Assembly: GCA_015488785.1 (NCBI GenBank)
Contig: WFNC01000282.1
Span: forward strand, 1 to 14,375
From: Flavobacteriales bacterium
GTDB lineage: Bacteria > Bacteroidota > Bacteroidia > Flavobacteriales_D > Parvicellaceae
Length of the DNA stretch: 14,375 nucleotides
Direction of reading: 5' to 3'
Part shown: positions 7,770 to 14,375 of the stretch, one piece after another
How the letters are laid out: the number at the start of each line of letters is the position of its first letter
Numbering within the stretch: the first letter of the stretch is position 1
Notes under the pieces: model-generated
The model's database searches: none
Told to the model about the DNA's origin: nothing
What the model saw: the letters and a program-made list of their open reading frames with translations, nothing else
Position numbers and translations under genes: made by a program

Positions 7770-8774
7770 TTAATTTACTTTTAAACCATCTTTAAAATAA
7801 GGGATAATAGAATCGGTTAAGGATTCCATAAAGTGAACTAAATCTGTTTTTTCTTGTTGCGTCAAATTTAAAGGCTCTAACATTAAAGAATCAATATTTA
7901 TTGGCTTATCAACAAAGTCATAAGGATTGTCATAATAATCAACAACTTCTTCCAATGTTTCAAACATCCCATTATGCATATAAGGAGCTGTTAATGCTAC
8001 ATTTCTCAAACCAGGAACTTTAAACTTTCCTAAATCCGACGAATCTTTAGTTACACCAAAACGACCGACATCGTTTAATTTTCCTCCATCATACAAACCT
8101 ATATTTCGAAACTGATCGGTTGTAAAATCAGGACCAAAATGACAGTCGAAACAATTCGCTTTTGTTAAGAATAAAGTTCTCCCCCTAATTTGTGAAGAAT
8201 CCAAAGCATTAGGGTTCTCATCATTCATCCATAAATCATGCGGAGCTGAACCATCGCTTTCTAAGCTTCTCTGAAAATCAGCTAAAACTGTAACAATAGA
8301 AATTGAATCTGGTTGAGAACCATAAACTTTATTAAAATAATAATTGTAAGCATCGTTATTTTGAAGTCTCTTAACTGCTTCAGCAAACTTAAGATTCATT
8401 TCCACAGGATTCTCTACAGGACCTGAAGCTTGCTCTTCAAGTGTTGAAGCTCTTCCGTCGTGAAAGAAAAAAGAACGACTCGCCATATTCATAACCGAAG
8501 GTGTATTTCTTGTACCTAACTGACCTCGAACTCCACTTGAAAAAGAAGAATTATCGGCATAAGCGTATTTTGGATTGTGGCAACTAGCACACGATATTGT
8601 CTTATCTTCTGATAAAATTGGATCAAAAAACAACTTAGCTCCTAACGCTACAGAATTATCAATTGACTCATCATATTGAACAACAGCTTCTGTTTTTACT
8701 CCTGTTGTTGTTGATGATTCATTATTAGCGCAGGAAATCAACGCTACCAATGGAATTACTAAATATATTTTCAT
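7770..8774 (-). CDS. Di-heme cytochrome c peroxidase / MauG-family lipoprotein
   Basis: A 334-residue protein with a signal peptide and lipobox-like LISC (Cys15), so it is probably an envelope lipoprotein. Two c-type heme motifs are present: CASCH (62-66) in the N-terminal domain and CFDCH (208-212) in the C-terminal domain. Conserved family blocks include TRNTPSVMN (88-96), DGRASTLEEQ (106-115), and APYMHNGMFETLEEVVDYY (263-281). The length is normal for bacterial cytochrome c peroxidases, which reduce hydrogen peroxide with electrons from small cytochromes; related MauG enzymes oxidise protein residues. By alignment from memory with the Pseudomonas enzyme, the inter-heme Trp is His105 and the distal Met of the second heme is Tyr281, as in MauG. 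The active-site Gln and Glu appear kept (Gln115, Glu125). It diverges from the Bat operon across 313 bases. I found no good promoter for it. Confidence 0.93.
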   Translation of the reverse strand: MKIYLVIPLVALISCANNESSTTTGVKTEAVVQYDESIDNSVALGAKLFFDPILSEDKTISCASCHNPKYAYADNSSFSSGVRGQLGTRNTPSVMNMASRSFFFHDGRASTLEEQASGPVENPVEMNLKFAEAVKRLQNNDAYNYYFNKVYGSQPDSISIVTVLADFQRSLESDGSAPHDLWMNDENPNALDSSQIRGRTLFLTKANCFDCHFGPDFTTDQFRNIGLYDGGKLNDVGRFGVTKDSSDLGKFKVPGLRNVALTAPYMHNGMFETLEEVVDYYDNPYDFVDKPINIDSLMLEPLNLTQQEKTDLVHFMESLTDSIIPYFKDGLKVN

Positions 8775-8989
8775 AATGCAAAAATGCGTAATTAATTTAA
8801 ATATTAATATGATATAAGTCTTTTTTTAGTAAAACAGCTCTACAATTTTTAAGCTTTCATTCTGTAATTCAACATCTATTATCAAATAGTACAGAAATTA
8901 GTACTCCAAAACCATACATCCAAGTGTAAAAAAAGGCATACAACAATAAAGGCAACTAGATTAAGTGTATATTTACATCTTCAAAATTG

Positions 8990-9007
8990 TTAACACTATT
9001 TAACACT
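8990..9007 (+). repeat. Direct repeat TTAACACT x2 just upstream of the Bat promoter
   Basis: TTAACACT is found at 8990-8997 and 9000-9007, 10 bases apart from start to start (about one helical turn). It ends 6 bases before the promoter's TTG. The placement suits an activator site, but no regulator gene is present in the window to support this. Confidence 0.4.
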
Positions 9008-9013
9008 TATTAC

Positions 9014-9045
9014 TTGACAAACGCCTTCTGTAAATCGTATATTTG
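9014..9045 (+). promoter_or_regulatory. Bacteroidota-type promoter for the Bat operon
   Basis: TTGACA at 9014-9019 (the -33 TTG) is followed after 21 bases by TATATTTG at 9038-9045, a perfect TAnnTTTG -7 element. Transcription would start near 9050-9054, leaving a leader of about 35 bases before the MoxR ATG. The leader is A-rich with no Shine-Dalgarno sequence, as is common in this phylum. Confidence 0.75.
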
Positions 9046-9087
9046 TGTAAAGCAAAACGAAAAACAAAAAGTTAATTTTTTAATACT

Positions 9088-10131
9088 ATGGACTTAGAAA
9101 ACACATCACCAGATTTATCAACAAACACCTCTAATAATCAAAATACTGACATTAGAGCTTTAAACGAATTAATAGAAAAGGAGAGTGCTTTTGTTGATTT
9201 GATTAAACTAGAAATGAATAAAATTATAATTGGTCAATCGCATATGGTTGAACGATTATTAATTGCTCTTTTAGCAGATGGTCATATTCTTTTGGAAGGA
9301 GTACCTGGACTTGCAAAAACACTTGCGATTAATACGCTTGCTAAAACAATTGACGCAGACTTTAGTCGTATTCAATTTACACCAGATTTGTTGCCTGCCG
9401 ATTTATTGGGAACTATGATTTACAATCAAAAGAAGGAAGAATTTATTTCTAAACAAGGTCCTATTTTTGCGAATTTCATTTTAGCAGATGAGATCAATCG
9501 TGCCCCTGCTAAAGTACAGAGTGCTTTGCTTGAAGCGATGCAAGAAAGACAGGTAACAATTGGCGAACAAAGTTATAAACTGCAAGAACCATTTTTGGTA
9601 ATGGCAACTCAAAATCCAATTGAACAAGAAGGAACCTATCCTTTACCAGAGGCTCAAGTCGATCGATTTATGCTAAAAGTGGTATTGGATTACCCTACAA
9701 AAGAGGAGGAAAAATTAGTATTAAGAGCAAATGTATCGCTTGATGGATTTCCAAAACCAAATAAAGTTGTTTCGATTGAGACCATTCTTAAAGCTAGAAA
9801 AGTTGTCAAGCAAGTTTATATGGATGAGAAAATTGAACAATACATTGTCGATATTGTTTACGCTACTCGTACTCCAAAAGAATATGGAATGCCAGAACTA
9901 GAAGCTTTAATCGAAAATGGAGGTTCTCCTCGTGCGAGTATTGCTTTAGCTACGACTGCAAAAGCTTATGCTTTTATCAAAAAAAGAGGATATGTTATTC
10001 CTGAAGATGTAAGAGCTGTTTGCCACGATGTATTGAGACACCGAATTGGATTAAGTTACGAAGCTGAAGCCGAAGAAGTAACAACTGAAACTGTTATTAA
10101 TACTATTTTGAATAAAGTTGATGTACCTTAG
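9088..10131 (+). CDS. moxR: MoxR-family AAA+ ATPase of the Bat operon
   Basis: A 347-residue cytosolic AAA+ ATPase. After a polar N-terminal stretch of about 20 residues, the ATPase core shows Walker A GVPGLAKT (71-78), Walker B ILADEIN (131-137, Asp134/Glu135), sensor 1 ATQNP (173-177), the EAQVDRF block with Arg193 as arginine-finger candidate, and sensor 2 GGSPRAS (278-284, Arg282). All catalytic residues are present and the length is normal. MoxR proteins act as chaperone-like ATPases that mature or remodel partner proteins, usually those with von Willebrand A domains encoded next door. Here it is the first gene after a strong promoter, 96 bases ahead of the DUF58 gene. The gene is complete with no sign of transfer. 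Confidence 0.96.
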   Translation: MDLENTSPDLSTNTSNNQNTDIRALNELIEKESAFVDLIKLEMNKIIIGQSHMVERLLIALLADGHILLEGVPGLAKTLAINTLAKTIDADFSRIQFTPDLLPADLLGTMIYNQKKEEFISKQGPIFANFILADEINRAPAKVQSALLEAMQERQVTIGEQSYKLQEPFLVMATQNPIEQEGTYPLPEAQVDRFMLKVVLDYPTKEEEKLVLRANVSLDGFPKPNKVVSIETILKARKVVKQVYMDEKIEQYIVDIVYATRTPKEYGMPELEALIENGGSPRASIALATTAKAYAFIKKRGYVIPEDVRAVCHDVLRHRIGLSYEAEAEEVTTETVINTILNKVDVP

Positions 10132-10177
10132 GATACACTTCATTCAAAGAAGGATAAAAAAATTAAGAATATAAGGT

Positions 10178-10208
10178 TAAATATTAAAGATGCTATTCCT
10201 AATATTTA
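10178..10208 (+). other. AT-rich inverted repeat between moxR and the DUF58 gene
   Basis: TAAATATTA (10178-10186) and TAATATTTA (10200-10208) form a perfect 9-bp stem around a 13-base loop, with possible G-U pairs outside it. No U-tract follows, so it is not a normal terminator. It may be an mRNA-processing or stability element, or chance in AT-rich DNA. Confidence 0.3.
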
Positions 10209-10227
10209 GTACAACGATATAATCACC

Positions 10228-11091
10228 ATGGAAACCAAAGAACTTTTAAAAAAGGTACGGAAAATAGAGATTAAAACTAAGGGACTTTCGACTCAAGTCT
10301 TTTCTGGAGAATATCATTCTGCATTTAAAGGGAGAGGTATGGCATTTGCCGAGGTTAGAGAATACATGCCTGGCGATGAGATTAGAACAATTGATTGGAA
10401 TGTGACAGCTCGTTTTAATCACCCTTACGTAAAAGTCTTTCATGAAGAAAGAGAACTTACCGTTATGTTAATGGTCGATATTTCGGGATCTGAATTATTT
10501 GGTTCCGAGAAAGCAATAAAAAAAGAGATTATAGCTGAGGTTTGTGCTGTACTGGCTTTTTCAGTAACTCAGAACAATGATAAAATCGGAGTAATGCTTT
10601 TTACGGATGAAGTCGAATTATTTATTCCTCCCAAAAAAGGAAGAAAACACATTCTTAGAATTATTAGAGAATTAATCGAATTCAAACCGAAAAGTAATAA
10701 AACAGATATAGCAAATGCTTTAAAACATTTTAATAATGTAATCAAAAAAAGAAGCGTTGGATTTCTAATTTCTGATTTTTACGACAAAGACTTTGAACGT
10801 GCTTTGAAAATAGCGAACAGAAGACACGACATTATAGCTTTGCAAGTTCAGGACAAGCGAGAAGTTGAAATGCCTAACATAGGAATTGCAAAATTTGAAG
10901 ATGCCGAATCTGGAAATACAAAATGGATAAATACAAGTCGTAAAAAAACGAGAACCAAATATAAAGCGGCAGCTTTAAAAAGAGATGTAGAATTGAAAGA
11001 TATTTTTAGGCGTGCAGGTGTAGATTACACAAAAATTGAAACACACAAACCCTATACGATTCCATTAATGAACCTTTTTAAAAGAAGATAA
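10228..11091 (+). CDS. DUF58-domain protein with von Willebrand A fold
   Basis: A 287-residue soluble protein. The DUF58 signature GRGMAFAEVREYMPGDEIRT (35-54), continuing through IDWNVTAR (55-62), is unmistakable. The remainder is a von Willebrand A domain with the metal-binding (MIDAS) motif DISGS (84-88), Thr159 in NKTD, and Asp183 in SDFYD, so the metal site looks complete. No signal peptide or membrane helix is seen, so it should be cytosolic or peripheral. DUF58 proteins are regularly encoded next to MoxR ATPases and are thought to be their substrates or partners; the biochemical role is not settled. The stop lies two bases before the ATG of the next gene, which implies a shared transcript and coupled translation. 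There is no obvious Shine-Dalgarno sequence. Confidence 0.94.
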   Translation: METKELLKKVRKIEIKTKGLSTQVFSGEYHSAFKGRGMAFAEVREYMPGDEIRTIDWNVTARFNHPYVKVFHEERELTVMLMVDISGSELFGSEKAIKKEIIAEVCAVLAFSVTQNNDKIGVMLFTDEVELFIPPKKGRKHILRIIRELIEFKPKSNKTDIANALKHFNNVIKKRSVGFLISDFYDKDFERALKIANRRHDIIALQVQDKREVEMPNIGIAKFEDAESGNTKWINTSRKKTRTKYKAAALKRDVELKDIFRRAGVDYTKIETHKPYTIPLMNLFKRR

Positions 11092-11093
11092 AA

Positions 11094-12059
11094 ATGAAAT
11101 ATATTTTAAACCTATTTATTTTACTTTTTACAACTTTTCTTATTGCGCAAGACGAGAATGTATCGGTGAGCCTAAATGTAACTAAAAACAAAGTAGAATT
11201 AGGTGAACCATTGGACGTTACTTTATCGATTGACTATCCTGTTTCTTACAACGTTAAGAAAATTGTATTACCGTTAGTGACCGATTCTGCAAAATTAGGA
11301 GATGATATAGAAATATGGGAAACGCAAACTCCATTTGATACGCTATTAGAAAACAATAAGGGAGAATTTATAAAACATTATGAGCAACATTTTACAATTG
11401 CCACTTTCAAAAAAGGGATTGTAGATTTGAATCCTCTTTATGCCATTTTTGATAATGACACGGTAATTTCTAACGCTTTAATTATTACAACAAATACAGC
11501 TGAACTTGAAGAAAATGCTAAACTAAAAAACATTAAACCATTAATAGAAGACCCTTTTACAATTTGGGAAAGAATATGGTTAGTAATATTAAAATATTGT
11601 ATTATTATTCTTTTAATTATCCTAATTCCTATTATAGGTTTAGTAATTTACTTTATACAGAAAAACAAACCCGAAAAAGTAATCAAAAAAGAGATTATAC
11701 CTTTAAACATTCGAGCATTAGACAAGCTAGATAAAATAGAACAAGCAAAACTATGGCAAAACAATAAAACAAAAATATATTACTCAGAAGTTACCAATGT
11801 GATTAGGCTTTATTTATCGGAACGCTATCAAATTTCAACTTTTGAGAAAACGAGTAGTGAGATATTGAATCAATTAAAAATGAAGCCAATTAGTAGAGAT
11901 CAATTTATACAATTGGAAAAATTAATGCGATTGGCTGATTTGGTAAAGTTTGCAAAAACAACTCCTACTCCACTCGAAAATGAAAGTATAATCTCAATTG
12001 CAAAGAATTTTATAAACGAGACATTTGAATCAAATAAAACTACAAATAACGAAGAATGA
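11094..12059 (+). CDS. BatD/DUF4381-like single-pass membrane protein of the Bat operon
   Basis: A 321-residue protein with a signal peptide (about 1-18, ending in IAQ), a periplasmic region (about 20-158) rich in beta strands and opening with the BatD-like SVSLNVTKNKVELGEPLDV (24-42), one membrane helix at about 161-188, and a charged cytosolic region of about 130 residues. The cytosolic part (YSEVTNVIRLYLSERYQIST and on) resembles the tail seen in DUF4381 proteins, which are commonly encoded next to von Willebrand A genes. I cannot assign a biochemical activity. It begins two bases after the DUF58 stop and overlaps the batA start by four bases (ATGA), so it is tightly embedded in the operon. 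A role in linking periplasmic and cytosolic parts of the complex is inference from topology. It is much shorter than full-length BatD, which usually lies later in the operon. Confidence 0.75.
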   Translation: MKYILNLFILLFTTFLIAQDENVSVSLNVTKNKVELGEPLDVTLSIDYPVSYNVKKIVLPLVTDSAKLGDDIEIWETQTPFDTLLENNKGEFIKHYEQHFTIATFKKGIVDLNPLYAIFDNDTVISNALIITTNTAELEENAKLKNIKPLIEDPFTIWERIWLVILKYCIIILLIILIPIIGLVIYFIQKNKPEKVIKKEIIPLNIRALDKLDKIEQAKLWQNNKTKIYYSEVTNVIRLYLSERYQISTFEKTSSEILNQLKMKPISRDQFIQLEKLMRLADLVKFAKTTPTPLENESIISIAKNFINETFESNKTTNNEE

Positions 12060-13078
12060 ATTTATTAAACACATATCAATTTGCTGATGCTTGGGTCTTG
12101 TGGTTTTTAATACTCATACCACTTTTGGCTTTATATTTCTTTTTTATAAAGACGAAGAAAACAAGTACCTTAAAAATTTCAAACACGAACAATTTTAAAG
12201 GGTTAGAAACTGGACATTTATCTAAGCTAAACCATTTTTACACCTTTTTAAGACTAGGTGCATTAAGCTTATTTATCATTGCTTTAGCTCGACCTCAATT
12301 AAGTTCTGAATCAGACTCTTTTATTGAGCATCACAACGAAGGTATTGATATTGTAATTGCGCTTGACGCTTCTGGAAGTATGCTCGCAATTGATTTTAAA
12401 CCAGATCGTTTTCAAGCCGCCAAAGAAGTAGCCAAAGAATTTGTTCTAAACCGTAAGAATGACAGAATAGGTTTAGTTATTTTTGAAGGTGAAGCTTATA
12501 CCCAATGTCCATTGACAAATGATAAAAAAATAATAACTGAACTAATAGACGAATCTGAACAAGGAGTCGTAAAAGGAGGTACAGCTATTGGAATGGGATT
12601 GGCTACAGCTGTAAATCGATTGAGAGAAAGTAAAGCCAAAAGTAAAGTTGTAATATTGTTGACAGACGGTGTGAATACGGAAGGAAAAATACATCCGATA
12701 AGTGCTGCTGAAATCGCAAAACAATTTAATGTTAGAGTTTACACAATTGGAGTTGGAACGAATGGAAAAGCGAAATCACCAGTAGCTATTGACCCTTTCT
12801 CAGGAAAATATATTTATGATTATGTCGATGTAGAAATAGATGAAAAAACTTTGAAAGAAATTTCTAAAATGACAGGTGGAAAATACTTTAGAGCTACCGA
12901 CAATGCCAAATTAAAAGCCATCTATGAGCAAATAGACAAGCTAGAGAAAGATAAAATTAAAACAATTGAATACGAAATTGATTTACCTGAGAAAAGTTTT
13001 CTTTTCTTACTTTTGGGACTTATTCTTATATTATTAGAATTTACTCTAAAATCTACCGTATTTAAATCCCTTTCTTAA
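12056..13078 (+). CDS. batA: BatA, membrane-anchored von Willebrand A protein
   Basis: A 340-residue protein with helices at about 13-31, 62-79 and 314-332 around a von Willebrand A domain (about 95-300). The MIDAS motif is DASGS (104-108), with Thr176 in GGTAIGMG and Asp204 in LTDG, so a metal-dependent adhesion site is intact. The short motif IALARPQ (75-81) just after the second helix is typical of BatA/BatB proteins. In Bacteroides fragilis the Bat genes were linked to aerotolerance; later work ties them to envelope stress and MoxR partnership, with the precise function open. Its ATG overlaps the stop of the preceding gene by four bases. A 69-base AT-rich gap with no clear promoter separates it from batB. 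Confidence 0.92.
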   Translation: MNLLNTYQFADAWVLWFLILIPLLALYFFFIKTKKTSTLKISNTNNFKGLETGHLSKLNHFYTFLRLGALSLFIIALARPQLSSESDSFIEHHNEGIDIVIALDASGSMLAIDFKPDRFQAAKEVAKEFVLNRKNDRIGLVIFEGEAYTQCPLTNDKKIITELIDESEQGVVKGGTAIGMGLATAVNRLRESKAKSKVVILLTDGVNTEGKIHPISAAEIAKQFNVRVYTIGVGTNGKAKSPVAIDPFSGKYIYDYVDVEIDEKTLKEISKMTGGKYFRATDNAKLKAIYEQIDKLEKDKIKTIEYEIDLPEKSFLFLLLGLILILLEFTLKSTVFKSLS

Positions 13079-13147
13079 AGAATAAATATTACAATAAAAA
13101 TAATTATTAATAAATAAATTGATTTTTAAACACACCTGAATCAAAAT

Positions 13148-14311
13148 ATGTCAATAAACAAATACAAATATAACCTTAGTAATGCTTTAATAATCATCGT
13201 GATTATAGAAGTTATTTTTTGGGCTTTAGCTATTTCTAGCTATCAGTACTTAACCACTCAAGTTGAAGAATTTAGATTTGAGCGTTCGTATGTATTGTAC
13301 GCATTCTTTTCTATTCCCTTTATAATTGCAATCTATTTTTATGCAACGAATTGGAAAAACAAAGCATTGGAAAAATATGCTAATCCAAGATTGTTAAAAT
13401 ATAGCTATAAAGGAATTTCTACTTTCAAAAGTGTACTCAAATTTGTGTTGCTACGCTTAGGAGTTTCTTTTATTATAATAGCGATGGCTAATCCTCAATA
13501 TGGGGAAAATGAAAAAATGGTAGAAAGCAAAGGTATAGATATTATGATTGCCATAGATGTTAGTAATAGTATGTTGGCTGAGGATTTACAAAAAGGATAT
13601 AGTCGCTTGAAAATAGCTAAAATGTCTATTGAAAAACTATTAGACAAATTGCATGGCGATCGAATTGGCGTTGTTGTATTTGCTGGAGATGCCTACAAAC
13701 AGGTTCCGATTACACCAGATTATCATGTTGCAAAAATGTTTTTGAAAAACATTTCTACGGGAATTATTTCGGCACAAGGGACAGATATTGGTTTAGCATT
13801 AGAAACCTGCGAATCTTCTTTTAATTTTGAAGACCCGAGTAATAAAGCAATTATAGTTTTTAGCGATGGAGAAGATCACGAACAAGAAGGTATTGACATA
13901 GCTAAAGAAATTTCTGATAAAGGAATAAAAATATATACAATCGGTATGGGAACTAAGACTGGTGTTCCAATACCAATGTATCGTAACGGAATAAAGGTCG
14001 GAACGAAGAAAGATAAAGAAGGAAATACCGTATTAACTAAATTAAACGAACAATATTTATTAGACATTGCAGAAAGTGGTAATGGATCTTACACCAGAGC
14101 AAATGGTTTAAATGTTGGAATCGATGGAATTGTAACCGAATTAAACACCATAGAAAAAACGACCATGAGTCAAGAAAAATATACAGGGTATGACGATCAA
14201 TTCCAACCTTATTTACTAATAGGATTAATCTTTCTAGTTTTAGAATTTTTAATTTCTGACAAGAGAAACAAGTTAGCCGATAAATTCAATTTATTTAAAA
14301 AAGATGAGTAA
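13148..14311 (+). CDS. batB: BatB, membrane-anchored von Willebrand A protein with extra N-terminal helix
   Basis: A 387-residue protein. The typical BatB core begins at about residue 43 (FRFERSYVLYAFF), followed by helices near 49-66 and 98-114. The von Willebrand A domain comes next (about 130-340) with MIDAS DVSNS (137-141), Thr212/Asp213 and Asp240 in FSDG. A final helix lies at 354-370. IAMANPQ (111-117) matches the IALARPQ motif of BatA. Before the core is an extra hydrophobic helix (about 12-30, containing Glu21). No alternative ATG or GTG lies in between, so the extension seems genuine. It probably works with BatA and MoxR at the membrane. Its last codons overlap the start of the next gene by eight bases. 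Confidence 0.92.
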   Translation: MSINKYKYNLSNALIIIVIIEVIFWALAISSYQYLTTQVEEFRFERSYVLYAFFSIPFIIAIYFYATNWKNKALEKYANPRLLKYSYKGISTFKSVLKFVLLRLGVSFIIIAMANPQYGENEKMVESKGIDIMIAIDVSNSMLAEDLQKGYSRLKIAKMSIEKLLDKLHGDRIGVVVFAGDAYKQVPITPDYHVAKMFLKNISTGIISAQGTDIGLALETCESSFNFEDPSNKAIIVFSDGEDHEQEGIDIAKEISDKGIKIYTIGMGTKTGVPIPMYRNGIKVGTKKDKEGNTVLTKLNEQYLLDIAESGNGSYTRANGLNVGIDGIVTELNTIEKTTMSQEKYTGYDDQFQPYLLIGLIFLVLEFLISDKRNKLADKFNLFKKDE

Positions 14312-14375
14312 GATAATTTACATATTGACCATTATTCTTTCGACCATTCAAATAATTGGACAGTCTGAAGAAAAA
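14304..14375 (+). CDS. batC: 5' end of probable batC (exported TPR protein), cut by the window edge
   Basis: An ATG at 14304, overlapping the end of batB by eight bases, opens a frame with no stop to the window end (24 codons). The translation has a Lys near the start, a hydrophobic core (IIYILTIILSTIQIIG) and then GQSEEK, which is a convincing Sec signal peptide with cleavage likely near Gly-Gln-Ser. In Bacteroidota Bat operons the gene after batB is batC, encoding a periplasmic tetratricopeptide-repeat protein. The name rests on position and signal peptide only, since no repeat lies inside the window. Confidence 0.6.
   Translation, partial: MSKIIYILTIILSTIQIIGQSEEK

Larger units (their letters stand above)
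8775..9087. other. Divergent intergenic region between the peroxidase and the Bat operon
   Basis: This gap holds the Bat operon promoter, the TTAACACT direct repeat and a TAGTAC pair (8887-8892 and 8899-8904). I see no open reading frame worth calling, no tRNA, and no clear -7 element pointing toward the peroxidase gene. Confidence 0.6.

Noticed and set aside
8887..8904. Two TAGTAC copies 12 bases apart in the peroxidase-moxR gap
   Set aside because: Very short, contains a self-complementary GTAC, and is not placed relative to any promoter I can identify.
10246..10443. Minus-strand frame inside the DUF58 gene
   Set aside because: Antisense to the conserved DUF58 signature; no independent evidence.
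12542..12724. Minus-strand frame inside batA
   Set aside because: Ser/Phe/Tyr-rich shadow of the von Willebrand A coding sequence.
13079..13147. Separate promoter for batB in the 69-base gap
   Set aside because: AT-rich sequence with no TAnnTTTG match and no suitable TTG spacing; co-transcription with batA is simpler.
13876..14067. Minus-strand frame inside batB
   Set aside because: Shadow of the batB coding sequence with no domain.

Overview
This window looks like chromosomal DNA of a Bacteroidota bacterium, most likely of the class Flavobacteriia. By eye it is strongly AT-rich. Starts lack clear Shine-Dalgarno sequences, there is one clean Bacteroidota-type promoter (TTG, 21 bp, TATATTTG), and the right half carries the MoxR / DUF58 / BatA / BatB (aerotolerance) gene order typical of that phylum. 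Genus and species cannot be read from the sequence. I see no rRNA, tRNA, CRISPR array, insertion sequence or phage gene.

Layout. (1) Positions 189-5278, minus strand: three tightly coupled genes read yfhO-family membrane glycosyltransferase, family 2 glycosyltransferase, Wzx-type flippase. The joins are a 4-base ATGA overlap and a direct stop/start abutment. This looks like a small extracytoplasmic glycosylation cassette. (2) 5451-5882, plus strand: a rhodanese-domain lipoprotein, closed by a strong terminator that could also serve the convergent gene. (3) 6008-8774, minus strand: a di-heme cytochrome c peroxidase / MauG-like lipoprotein, then a broken or non-coding small reading frame, then a flavoprotein of the dihydrolipoamide dehydrogenase family. 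That flavoprotein has lost both active-site cysteines but carries a CxxxxC pair near its C-terminus. (4) 9014 to the window end, plus strand: promoter and Bat operon, with MoxR ATPase, DUF58 protein, a BatD/DUF4381-like membrane protein, BatA, BatB and the first 24 codons of a probable BatC that runs off the window.

How the genes fit together. In the Bat operon a MoxR AAA+ ATPase is expected to act with several von Willebrand A (MIDAS) proteins, two membrane-anchored, at the cell envelope; the exact function of Bat systems is unsettled. The neighbouring peroxidase, rhodanese lipoprotein and atypical flavoprotein share an envelope/redox theme, but a functional link is inference from proximity only. 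The glycosylation cassette appears to be an independent unit.

The points I find most worth a second look are the flavoprotein with the displaced cysteine pair, the YfhO-GT2-flippase trio (which parallels the three-component CsbB/GtcA/YfhO scheme of Gram-positives), the interrupted reading frame at 7590-7757, and the MauG-like substitutions in the peroxidase. None of these is proof of a new system.
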